Shown here piece after piece: positions 8,332 to 15,345 of a DNA stretch of 34,268 nt; the first letter of the stretch is position 1; every line of letters starts with the position of its first letter. Below the pieces are notes generated by a model, which saw only the letters and a program-made list of their open reading frames with translations, made no database searches and was not told the origin of the DNA. The position numbers were made by a program, and so were the translations under genes. Source of the stretch: a virus; IMG/VR virus record IMGVR_UViG_3300017967_000093, positions 1 through 34,268 of that record, one strand, 5' to 3'.

Positions 8332-9235
8332 CCCACATAGTTTTAATGATTTATTAGATATTATCCCCAATAAAAAGAGGGGAGAAGTTGGAGATAATAA
8401 AAGTTATTATATTAAACGTCCTTTTCCGGGATCTATATTATTGGAAAAAGATTTTCCCCTAACATTCAATCAGTCAATAACAAGAGATTCTTTTGAATGG
8501 TGTGTTGGTGATACTGAAGAGGATTTTGAAACAAGATTAAAAGATGCACCTGAAGACTGGAAGTATAGAGAAGAAAAAGTTAATTATATTTTAAATTCAA
8601 GCGGTTTTAGAGCCCCTGACTGGAAAGATGTAGATTGGGGGAACTCCATAGTATTACTAGGATGTTCTTGTGTATATGGTGTTGGGATAGATGATAGTGA
8701 AACACTTGACAAGTTTCTATCCAAGGAGCTAGGGCACCCTGTAATTAACTTAGGTGTACCTGGTGGTTCTAACGAACTAATTTGTTTGATCTTAGCAAAC
8801 TTATTAACCTACTTTAAAAAACCAAAAGCAATTTGTATTGGCTGGACAACAACAGATAGAGCAATCTATTATCAGAAAGGAATGCACTATAACGTTGGAC
8901 CTTGGGATATAGCAGAATACCCAGCTAGGAGCAATGTTTCTTCAAACGGTATTAATAGAACAGAACAATACTTAACTTTATTTTTAGATCCATACAATGA
9001 GATTGGAAAGGCTAATCAATGGGGAAAATTTGCTAAAGTTATGTGTGGTGATATACCTGAGTTTCAATGGAGTTGGTTTCAGGAATCAGCCCACGCTACA
9101 AGATCAACTTTTGTTCCTTGGTTATCTGAAGAACATGATAAATGGGCAAAGGCTAGAGATTGCCAACATCCTGGAACAAAAACTATGGAACATACAGCCA
9201 AAGCTTTGGCTATGAAGTTATCACCTTTGTTATGA
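8315..9235 (+). CDS. SGNH hydrolase-like protein (copy 3)
   Basis: A 306-residue protein whose first 110 residues form an extra N-terminal region with no recognised motif. It then shows SIVLLGCSCVYGVG (Ser118 as candidate nucleophile), INLGVPGGSN as blocks II and III, and DCQHPGTKTMEH near the C-terminus as block V. It therefore has the same GCS variant of block I as copy 2, and the two probably share an origin. The first 17 bases overlap copy 2, and the stop overlaps the next start as ATGA. Substrate unknown. Confidence 0.66.
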   Translation: MNKEYNPHSFNDLLDIIPNKKRGEVGDNKSYYIKRPFPGSILLEKDFPLTFNQSITRDSFEWCVGDTEEDFETRLKDAPEDWKYREEKVNYILNSSGFRAPDWKDVDWGNSIVLLGCSCVYGVGIDDSETLDKFLSKELGHPVINLGVPGGSNELICLILANLLTYFKKPKAICIGWTTTDRAIYYQKGMHYNVGPWDIAEYPARSNVSSNGINRTEQYLTLFLDPYNEIGKANQWGKFAKVMCGDIPEFQWSWFQESAHATRSTFVPWLSEEHDKWAKARDCQHPGTKTMEHTAKALAMKLSPLL

Positions 9236-10020
9236 TATTAGATGTACATCTAGGAAAAAATGCAGAGTACACATTATCTTATAATATGTTTGATAATCGT
9301 GTGGCAGAAAGAATATGGCAAAGATTTAAGACATTTGATCAGGAGTTTGTAAGTAGAGAACAATTCCATAATTTAGGTGAAACAAAAGAACAAATAGAAA
9401 GTAATATGTATTCTTGTGTTGATAAAATAAAAGAACTTTGTCCTGAGGTTTTTAAAGATGCAGATGATCTAAATACATTACATGTTAATTTTCCGGATAT
9501 GATGAAAACAGCTCAAGGAGAATTAAGGGAACAGTTAAGTTCTTTTAATTATTACTTACACCATTTAGAAGATTTTGAAAGAGGTAAGGTTAAAGATCCT
9601 TGGTTTTTGTTAGCTGCAAAAAATGATGACGGCGAACCTTTACAAGATGAAGATTATAAAATGTTCAATCCAATATACATGAAAGATCATCTTTATATGA
9701 ACTATCCTCATATAGGAAAACATTTATTAGAAATATATTATGATCAAGATTTAGATGTGCCTAAGGAACATATCAAACCCACAAGTCTACTTAAGAACAC
9801 ATTGCTTTGTTGGTTGGGAAGAGATGGAAAGCCTTGGAGAAGGGAGGCATTAACAAATAAAGTCAAAAATTATTGTAAGCAAATACAAGATAAATTGCCT
9901 TATGATATAGATGATAAACGTTTGGCTATAGGACACTTAGGATTGGGAAAACTAAATCACAAACCAGACTTATTGGCAGTATATAAATATCAGTATGTTC
10001 ATAGCGTAACAGTACGCTAA
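9232..10020 (+). CDS. Hypothetical protein (262 aa) in the modification operon
   Basis: The frame is open from 9160, but the ATG at 9232 forms ATGA with the stop of the SGNH gene and is the better start. The product is acidic, soluble and Tyr/His-rich. It has a highly charged centre and the C-terminal segment LAIGHLGLGKLNHKPDL. I recognise no domain, signal peptide or membrane segment. Tight coupling to an SGNH-like gene and the following radical SAM gene suggests it serves the same pathway. A pathway-specific partner protein is as likely as an enzyme. Confidence 0.72.
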   Translation: MILDVHLGKNAEYTLSYNMFDNRVAERIWQRFKTFDQEFVSREQFHNLGETKEQIESNMYSCVDKIKELCPEVFKDADDLNTLHVNFPDMMKTAQGELREQLSSFNYYLHHLEDFERGKVKDPWFLLAAKNDDGEPLQDEDYKMFNPIYMKDHLYMNYPHIGKHLLEIYYDQDLDVPKEHIKPTSLLKNTLLCWLGRDGKPWRREALTNKVKNYCKQIQDKLPYDIDDKRLAIGHLGLGKLNHKPDLLAVYKYQYVHSVTVR

Positions 10021-10024
10021 TTTC

Positions 10025-10053
10025 TTGACAAATGAATAAAAAGGAGTTATAAT
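10025..10053 (+). promoter_or_regulatory. Sigma70-type promoter match overlapping a start codon
   Basis: TTGACA (10025-10030), 17 bases, TATAAT (10048-10053). The match is perfect, but the -10 box runs into the ATG at 10052, so a transcript from it would start near 10060, inside the small gene. It could serve the radical SAM gene at 10223. It may also be partly a coincidence created by the ribosome binding site and start codon (GGAGTTATAATG). Confidence 0.4.
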
Positions 10054-10219
10054 GAATAAAGAAAACAACTATAAAGACAAACAAAAGGATATGACAGAAT
10101 TAAATTCTGACGGCAATCCTGGAGTTGGTGAAGAGGGTGAAACTCTTGATGCTGAACAAGAAGCAATTAGAAAGCGAATTGAAGAATTAAGAAAAAGAGA
10201 TCCTTTTATATACGAGTAA
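10052..10219 (+). CDS. Small acidic helical protein (55 aa)
   Basis: A short frame with AAGGAG 5 bases before its ATG fills the gap between two larger genes. The product starts MNKENNYKDKQKDM, has a Gly/Glu-rich middle (GVGEEGE), and ends in a charged helix (AEQEAIRKRIEELRKRD) and PFIYE. It is 3 bases upstream of the second radical SAM gene. Its size and position recall the small partner or carrier peptides encoded beside some radical SAM enzymes, but it has no Cys and no recognised leader motif, so that is speculation. The strong ribosome binding site and the exact fit to the gap support it as real. Confidence 0.65.
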   Translation: MNKENNYKDKQKDMTELNSDGNPGVGEEGETLDAEQEAIRKRIEELRKRDPFIYE

Positions 10220-10222
10220 ATT

Positions 10223-11728
10223 ATGAGTGATTATGATGTCTCTGCAGATGTAGCTGAGAGACAACTGCGAAACATTTCTAAAACTATGTGCTATGCTAAA
10301 TGGGCACAAGTTTCCTTGCATTTAACAAATGGCAGAACACATAGCTGCTATCACCCACCTACACACGCAATAGACGTTAAAGAAATACAAGACAATCCGT
10401 CAGCACTTCACAACACAAAACAGAAAAAAGAAGAACGTAAGATGATGCTTGAAGGAAAGCGTCCTGAGGGTTGTTCATATTGTTGGAAGATTGAGGACGT
10501 TGGCGGAAGAAGCGATAGAATCTATAGAAGTGGTGAGTATTGGGCACAAAATGCTAGGAAGGATATTATACAAGCATTGAATGTTGATGACATCAATCCT
10601 CGTTATGTTGAGGTTAATTTTAATCAAGCATGTAACTTTAAATGTTCGTATTGTTCTCCACATTTATCCAATACGTGGGAAAAAGAAATAAAACAACACG
10701 GGCCTTATCATGTTTTAGATGATAAAGGACAGCCAACAAAACATAATGACACTTCTCACTTAATAGATTTAATGCCTATTAAAGAGGCACAGGATGACAA
10801 TCCATATATTCAGGCTTTTTGGAAATGGTGGCCCGAGCTTTATAAGACACTAGAAGTTTTTAGAATGACCGGGGGAGAACCATTAATGGACTCCAATACT
10901 TTTAAGGTATTAGATTACATTTATGAAAATCCTAATGCTTGGTTAGAAGTTAGTGTTACAAGCAACATGTGTCCTCCTAAAGATAAATTGATGGACAAGT
11001 TTATTGAAAAACTTAGAAAGCTAGAAGAGATACAAATTTGGAAAAGTGAACGTTGGAACCCAGGTTCAGGTAATAATTGGTATGTGAACATGGCTGTTAA
11101 AAACTTTGCAGTGTTTGTTAGTTTAGATGGAGCCGGCAAACAAGCAGAGTATATTAGAAATGGTATGGATTATAATCTATTACAGGACAACGTTGAAAGA
11201 GTAATGTCAGAGACATGCAATACAACTTTAACCTTTATTAATACTTTTAATAGCCTCAGTTTAACTAGCTTTAAAGAATTTTTGGAGTATATTTTAGAAT
11301 TAAGAACGGCATATAGTCGAGAAAACCAGGGAGTTAAATATATTCCTATCTATGATCAATACAATACACATCCAGATTATGAAATACACCCCAGACAAAG
11401 AATATGGTTTGATGTTCCTCTATTGAGAAACCCTTCTTGGCAATGTATTAATACTCTACCACAAGAGTTTGAGATATATTTAGAAGAAGCTATTAAGTTT
11501 ATGGAGGAAAATTCTAATGTGGATAACTTTGCAGGATTTTATGATTTTGAAATTGCAAAGGTTAAAAGAAACTTAGAGTGGATGAGAGAAAATAATATTT
11601 CTCAAGAAGATGCTGTTGTTGCTAGAAAAAACTTAGTTAGATTTTTTACACAGCATGATCAAAGAAGAGACACAGATTTTTTAGAGGTGTTTCCAGAGTT
11701 CACTGATTTATGGAGAAAATATCAATGA
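10223..11728 (+). CDS. N-twitch radical SAM protein (copy 2)
   Basis: A 501-residue paralogue of the enzyme at 2764. It has the same architecture: N-terminal cysteines at 23, 42, 84 and 87 (MCYAKW, HSCYHP, GCSYCW), the radical SAM CxxxCxxC at 137-144 (CNFKCSYC), and the SAM-contact motif RMTGGEPL. Shared landmarks include NPSALHNT, KWWPELYKTLE and a C-terminal QHDQRRDTDFLEVFP. The region between the two cysteine sets and the substrate half differ, so the copies probably act on different substrates or steps. The stop overlaps the carbamoyltransferase start as ATGA, tying the two together. The reaction is unknown. Confidence 0.85.
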   Translation: MSDYDVSADVAERQLRNISKTMCYAKWAQVSLHLTNGRTHSCYHPPTHAIDVKEIQDNPSALHNTKQKKEERKMMLEGKRPEGCSYCWKIEDVGGRSDRIYRSGEYWAQNARKDIIQALNVDDINPRYVEVNFNQACNFKCSYCSPHLSNTWEKEIKQHGPYHVLDDKGQPTKHNDTSHLIDLMPIKEAQDDNPYIQAFWKWWPELYKTLEVFRMTGGEPLMDSNTFKVLDYIYENPNAWLEVSVTSNMCPPKDKLMDKFIEKLRKLEEIQIWKSERWNPGSGNNWYVNMAVKNFAVFVSLDGAGKQAEYIRNGMDYNLLQDNVERVMSETCNTTLTFINTFNSLSLTSFKEFLEYILELRTAYSRENQGVKYIPIYDQYNTHPDYEIHPRQRIWFDVPLLRNPSWQCINTLPQEFEIYLEEAIKFMEENSNVDNFAGFYDFEIAKVKRNLEWMRENNISQEDAVVARKNLVRFFTQHDQRRDTDFLEVFPEFTDLWRKYQ

Positions 11729-13161
11729 TAGAATGGGGCGTAGCAGCAGGCACGCATGACGGTTCTCTTACAGTAGTTAAGGACGATGAGATCGTATTTG
11801 CATCTCATTCGGAAAGATACAGTAGAGTTAAAAACGATAAAGATTTAAATAATGTTATTGTAAAGGATGCACTAAAGTTTGGGTATCCTGATAAAATACA
11901 TTGGTACGAAGATCCTAGTTGGAAGTTTTTAAGAAAAGTTTATGCTGGACAGAAAAACAGATGGTTAAATCCTGCAGTTTACATGAAACAATATGGCATT
12001 ACAAAAACAAAAATTGAATGGGGTGATCATCACAAATCCCACGCAGCGGCAGGCTACTATACTTCTAAATTTGATAAAGCAGCAATATTAGTAATAGATG
12101 CTATAGGAGAATTTACAACCACTTCTATATGGCAAGCCAACGGCAATAAAATGAAATGTAAAAAACGTTGGTATTACCCAAAGTCATTGGGATTGATGTA
12201 TTCTGCATTTACTGATAGGGTAGGGCTAAAGGCAAACGAAGACGAATATATTTTAATGGGTATGGCTGCTTACGGAGACCCTAATAAGTATTATAAAGAC
12301 GTTGAATATCTTTGGAATTCTGGATTAAATTTTCATAGGGGCATTAGGCCTTGGCGTGCTGAGTTATATACAGAACAAGAATATTTTGACATTGCCGCTT
12401 CTGTACAAAAATTTTATGAATTTAAATTTACAGCGTTATTAAAAGAAACAAAGAAAATAACAGGCGAGAAAAACATTGTTGTAATGGGAGGGTGTGCTTT
12501 AAATTGTTTGGCCAACAGATTGATATCACAATATTTTGATGAAAGTTGGATTATGCCTAACCCAGGTGATGCTGGTTCATCTTTGGGTGCTATACTAGCA
12601 AACAAAGGAGAAAAAATAAATTGGCAAGGTCCTTATCTAGGTTACAACATTGAGGGGGAATATCCTGTAAGTGAAGTTTTGGAAGAATTGGTTACCACTG
12701 GGATCTGCGGGGTGGCAAACGGCCGTGCTGAATTTGGGCCTCGTGCTTTGGGCAATCGCTCTCTGCTCGCTGATCCTAGAGGCATGGAAATGAAAGATAA
12801 AGTAAACAAGATTAAAAACAGACAAGAGTATAGACCCTTTGCTCCTGTTATTAGACTTGAAGATGTTCACAAAGAATTTAATGTTGAGGAAGGATTTAAG
12901 TCTCCATATATGCAATATATTGTAACTGCAAAGAGACCTAAAAAGTATCCTGCTATTGTTCATCAAGACGGAACTAGCAGAGTTCAAACAGTTACAAAGG
13001 ATGAGAATCCAGGGCTTTATAAGTTATTAACAAAGTGGAAAACTAAAACAAGATGTCCTATGTTGTTGAATACAAGTTTGAATATCAAAGGACAACCTAT
13101 TGTAAACACTAAAGCTGATGCTATAGAATTTGAGAAACATTACAAAGTAAAAGTTTTTTAA
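11725..13161 (+). CDS. NodU/TobZ-family carbamoyltransferase
   Basis: The frame is open from 11710. The ATG at 11725 gives an ATGA junction with the radical SAM gene and has GGAG 9 bases upstream, so it is chosen (478 residues). The N-terminal Kae1-like half shows GTHDGSLTVV, the metal-binding DHHKSHAAAGYY and LVIDAIGEFTT. The middle holds VMGGCALNCLANR and PNPGDAGSSLGA. The C-terminal YrdC-like half shows GRAEFGPRALGNRSLLADPR and RPFAPVI. These are hallmark motifs of O-carbamoyltransferases, which move a carbamoyl group from carbamoyl phosphate via ATP to a hydroxyl. Family members decorate Nod factors and antibiotics; relatives act on hydroxymethylated bases of phage DNA. The acceptor here is unknown. 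Confidence 0.9.
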   Translation: MIEWGVAAGTHDGSLTVVKDDEIVFASHSERYSRVKNDKDLNNVIVKDALKFGYPDKIHWYEDPSWKFLRKVYAGQKNRWLNPAVYMKQYGITKTKIEWGDHHKSHAAAGYYTSKFDKAAILVIDAIGEFTTTSIWQANGNKMKCKKRWYYPKSLGLMYSAFTDRVGLKANEDEYILMGMAAYGDPNKYYKDVEYLWNSGLNFHRGIRPWRAELYTEQEYFDIAASVQKFYEFKFTALLKETKKITGEKNIVVMGGCALNCLANRLISQYFDESWIMPNPGDAGSSLGAILANKGEKINWQGPYLGYNIEGEYPVSEVLEELVTTGICGVANGRAEFGPRALGNRSLLADPRGMEMKDKVNKIKNRQEYRPFAPVIRLEDVHKEFNVEEGFKSPYMQYIVTAKRPKKYPAIVHQDGTSRVQTVTKDENPGLYKLLTKWKTKTRCPMLLNTSLNIKGQPIVNTKADAIEFEKHYKVKVF

Positions 13162-13177
13162 AATTATTTTTCAAATA

Positions 13178-13185
13178 TATTTATA
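13178..13185 (-). promoter_or_regulatory. Possible antisense late promoter
   Basis: TATAAATA on the minus strand, just after the carbamoyltransferase gene and facing back into it. No minus-strand gene lies downstream, so it is either a chance match in AT-rich spacer or an antisense transcript start. Confidence 0.2.
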
Positions 13186-13221
13186 AGCATTTTACAATTT
13201 TTGAAAGAAATAAATAATTTT

Positions 13222-13521
13222 ATGGGACAAGTATTAAAGTTTAAACCGGTACGGGCAAAAGAGATTCCGAAAAAGATTATCGGGTATCGGATGTCTTTCT
13301 ATACTGAGGAACAAATAGACTTAGCTTTACTTGCTCTCAACATGTTTGGATTTAGAGAACTTAGGTACACAAGACAAACACTGAAGGGTGTTGAACCTAA
13401 CTATATAAAACAGTGCTTACAAAAATTAAGGCATACAAGATTGTTATCTCATACAGCCTTAGAACTTTTAAAAACAATTTTAGAAAATATTGAAGAAATA
13501 TATGACGAGAAGACAGGTTAA
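13222..13521 (+). CDS. Hypothetical protein (99 aa)
   Basis: The frame also has a TTG at 13201, but the ATG at 13222 is preferred because it is the first standard start. No clear Shine-Dalgarno is visible. The product begins MGQVLKFKPVRAKEIPKK, then has a mostly helical body with LALLALNMFGFRELRYTRQTL and a helical C-terminus (LELLKTILENIEEIYDEKTG). It shares the last base of its stop with the next ATG (TAATG). The helical, basic character fits a small DNA- or protein-binding factor, but I do not recognise a family. Confidence 0.65.
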   Translation: MGQVLKFKPVRAKEIPKKIIGYRMSFYTEEQIDLALLALNMFGFRELRYTRQTLKGVEPNYIKQCLQKLRHTRLLSHTALELLKTILENIEEIYDEKTG

Positions 13522-13835
13522 TGCCAATATATAATTTTATTAATAACGAAACCGGCGAAGTCGAAGAACATTGGATGAGCTGGAAAGACAAAGAACAATT
13601 TTTAGTAGACAATCCTAATATGGAGTCTATTATATTAAAGGCCCCCGGTCTCGTACAAGCAACAGGAGATCGTACAAAGCCACCATCGGGTTTTAAGGAT
13701 GTTTTATCAAAGGTAGCCGAAGCTAACCCAACCAGCGACCTAGCTAATACTTGGGGTAAAAAGGATGCCAAGTCTGCGAAAGTGAGAGAAGTAACTAATA
13801 AACTTAAGAAGAAATTAGGCAATTCTTCAGAGTAA
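13521..13835 (+). CDS. FmdB-like small protein without zinc cysteines
   Basis: A 104-residue protein beginning MPIYNFINNETGEVEEHWMS. This pattern matches the N-terminal beta-hairpin of FmdB-like zinc ribbons (MPxYxFxC...), often annotated in marine T4-like phages. No cysteine is present anywhere, so no zinc site can form. The C-terminal part (GFKDVLSKVAEANPTSDLA, then a basic helix) is typical of the phage versions as I remember them. The role of these phage proteins is unknown; the regulator label of the bacterial family should not be transferred. A strong terminator follows at 13879. Confidence 0.6.
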   Translation: MPIYNFINNETGEVEEHWMSWKDKEQFLVDNPNMESIILKAPGLVQATGDRTKPPSGFKDVLSKVAEANPTSDLANTWGKKDAKSAKVREVTNKLKKKLGNSSE

Positions 13836-13878
13836 AGGAAAGAGTTATAAACAACTCTTATAACAACAACGTAAACTG

Positions 13879-13913
13879 AGGCGACATAGTCTAGTGCTTT
13901 GTCGCCTTTCTTT
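13879..13913 (+). terminator. Rho-independent terminator
   Basis: An 8-bp stem AGGCGACA (13879-13886) / TGTCGCCT (13900-13907) with a 13-base loop, followed by TTTCTTT. It ends the transcript of the FmdB-like gene just before phoH. Confidence 0.8.
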
Positions 13914-13935
13914 CATAACCTAGACGGAGATCCAG

Positions 13936-14688
13936 ATGCCGAAAAGAAAACCACTTTCAGTCGTTCCTAATAATGATATAAGAAGAGAACCCCCTGTCAA
14001 CAATCATTGTAAGATGAAAATTGATGACATGGCAACATTCGATGCAATGACTGAAACGCAAGGACAATTTTTCTCATTATACAAACATCAAGACGCTTTT
14101 TTATTACACGGCTGCGCAGGAACAGGTAAAACATTTATTGCCTTGTACCGAGCATTAGAACAAGTCTTGATGAAAGGTACATCTAACAATAAAGTAGTCA
14201 TTGTTAGATCCGCAGTACCTTCTAGAGAGATTGGGCACTTACCTGGTGATCAAGAGGAAAAAACAGAAGTATACACATTGCCATATCAACAAATGTGTAA
14301 GGACTTTTTTCCTCAAAAAGAAAAACCTTATCAAAGATTGTTAGAGCAAAAGCATTTAGAGTTTATGTGTACATCTTTTGTTAGAGGTATTACATTAGAC
14401 AATGCCATTATTATTGTTGACGAATGTCAGAATATGAATGACATGGAAATCAACTCTATAATGACTAGGCTAGGACACAATTCTAAGATTATCTTTTGCG
14501 GTGATTTTAGGCAGACAGACTTATACAAAAGAAACGATATGTCTGGACTAAAGAAGTTTATTCAAATTGCAGAGAATATGCCGTCCTTTAATCTATTAGA
14601 ATTTACACCTGAGGACATTGTGAGATCTGATATGGTTAGAGAATATATTGAAGCAAGAATGGCATACGAAGATGCTCATGAGACTTGA
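13936..14688 (+). CDS. phoH: PhoH-like P-loop ATPase
   Basis: A 250-residue PhoH-family protein. Walker A is GCAGTGKT at residues 59-66 and Walker B is IIIVDECQN near residue 160, followed by the helicase-like GDFRQTD. The segments VRSAVPSREIGHLPGD and EFTPEDIVRSDMVREYIEAR are also characteristic. PhoH is an ATPase, related to the helicase core and linked to RNA metabolism and, in some bacteria, phosphate stress. It is one of the commonest auxiliary genes of marine phages, and its benefit to the phage is not settled. GGAG precedes the ATG, and a terminator lies just upstream, so it may have its own promoter or depend on read-through. Confidence 0.93.
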   Translation: MPKRKPLSVVPNNDIRREPPVNNHCKMKIDDMATFDAMTETQGQFFSLYKHQDAFLLHGCAGTGKTFIALYRALEQVLMKGTSNNKVVIVRSAVPSREIGHLPGDQEEKTEVYTLPYQQMCKDFFPQKEKPYQRLLEQKHLEFMCTSFVRGITLDNAIIIVDECQNMNDMEINSIMTRLGHNSKIIFCGDFRQTDLYKRNDMSGLKKFIQIAENMPSFNLLEFTPEDIVRSDMVREYIEARMAYEDAHET

Positions 14689-14713
14689 CATATAAATAAA
14701 AAGAGTATATAAT
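14685..14713 (+). promoter_or_regulatory. Sigma70-type promoter with a late element in its spacer
   Basis: TTGACA (14685-14690), 17 bases and TATAAT (14708-14713) form a perfect early-type promoter. The first eight spacer bases are TATAAATA (14691-14698), the T4 late element. The early start would be near 14720, leaving a leader with AGGATGGG before the ATG at 14737; the late start would be near 14704. Both serve the SDR-like gene and the radical SAM gene after it. Confidence 0.75.
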
Positions 14714-14736
14714 TATTTTTTTAGGATGGGTAAAAT

Positions 14737-15345
14737 ATGAAAGCATTGCTTCTTGGGTGTGGGTCTAAGTCTGGATTGTACTTAGCCCACGCCCTAAAAG
14801 AATATTACAATGAACTGCACATTGTTACAAGTTCTGATCCAGATATACAAGCTAAGATAATTAAAGTCAATTGGCAGGATATTTGTATTGAGGAATTGTT
14901 ACAAGAGCTTGATAGTGAATACGATTTAGTTTATTATAATCAAAACTGTTGGGGAGGACCTAATCAAGGAGCCTTCGATGCCTTTATTGCTTTAGAACAA
15001 GAATGGACAACAGGACTGTCAATAAATTGCTACTTGCCGTATCGTATATCACGTGAAATAAAATCTAATAAAACTATTTGGGTGACCTCTCCCTTTACAA
15101 GAATAAAAAATAGGGAATCGTTTGGTGGTAGTGAAATGGCAGGGTATGCTAGCTATAAATCTACTATAATGCACCTTATGTTTTCTTTTGCGAAACATTC
15201 GGAAGGCATACATGTTGGTTACGAGCCACATCGTGTTACTTTACATGAGAATTATGCCAAACATGTTGCTAAAGTTTTATTTGAATTGGATGAAGAATTC
15301 AACGGCAAGGTCATCAACGAAACCAAAAGTATAATGGAAGTATAA
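14737..15345 (+). CDS. Short-chain dehydrogenase-like protein
   Basis: A 202-residue protein with a Rossmann start (MKALLLGCGSKSGLYLA, a GxxxGxG-like glycine pattern) and the classical SDR catalytic pair Tyr137/Lys141 (YASYK), with Ser118 (WVTSPF) as a candidate third residue. It is shorter than most SDRs (about 250 residues), so it may be a trimmed version. It would use NAD(P)H to oxidise or reduce a small hydroxyl or keto compound. The stop and the next ATG form TAATG with a radical SAM gene, suggesting paired activity. Fold assignment is moderately sure; substrate unknown. Confidence 0.68.
   Translation: MKALLLGCGSKSGLYLAHALKEYYNELHIVTSSDPDIQAKIIKVNWQDICIEELLQELDSEYDLVYYNQNCWGGPNQGAFDAFIALEQEWTTGLSINCYLPYRISREIKSNKTIWVTSPFTRIKNRESFGGSEMAGYASYKSTIMHLMFSFAKHSEGIHVGYEPHRVTLHENYAKHVAKVLFELDEEFNGKVINETKSIMEV

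Noticed and set aside
13841-13858. AGAGTT/AACTCT hairpin before the terminator
   Set aside because: A 6-bp stem without a T tail; the stronger hairpin at 13879 explains termination.
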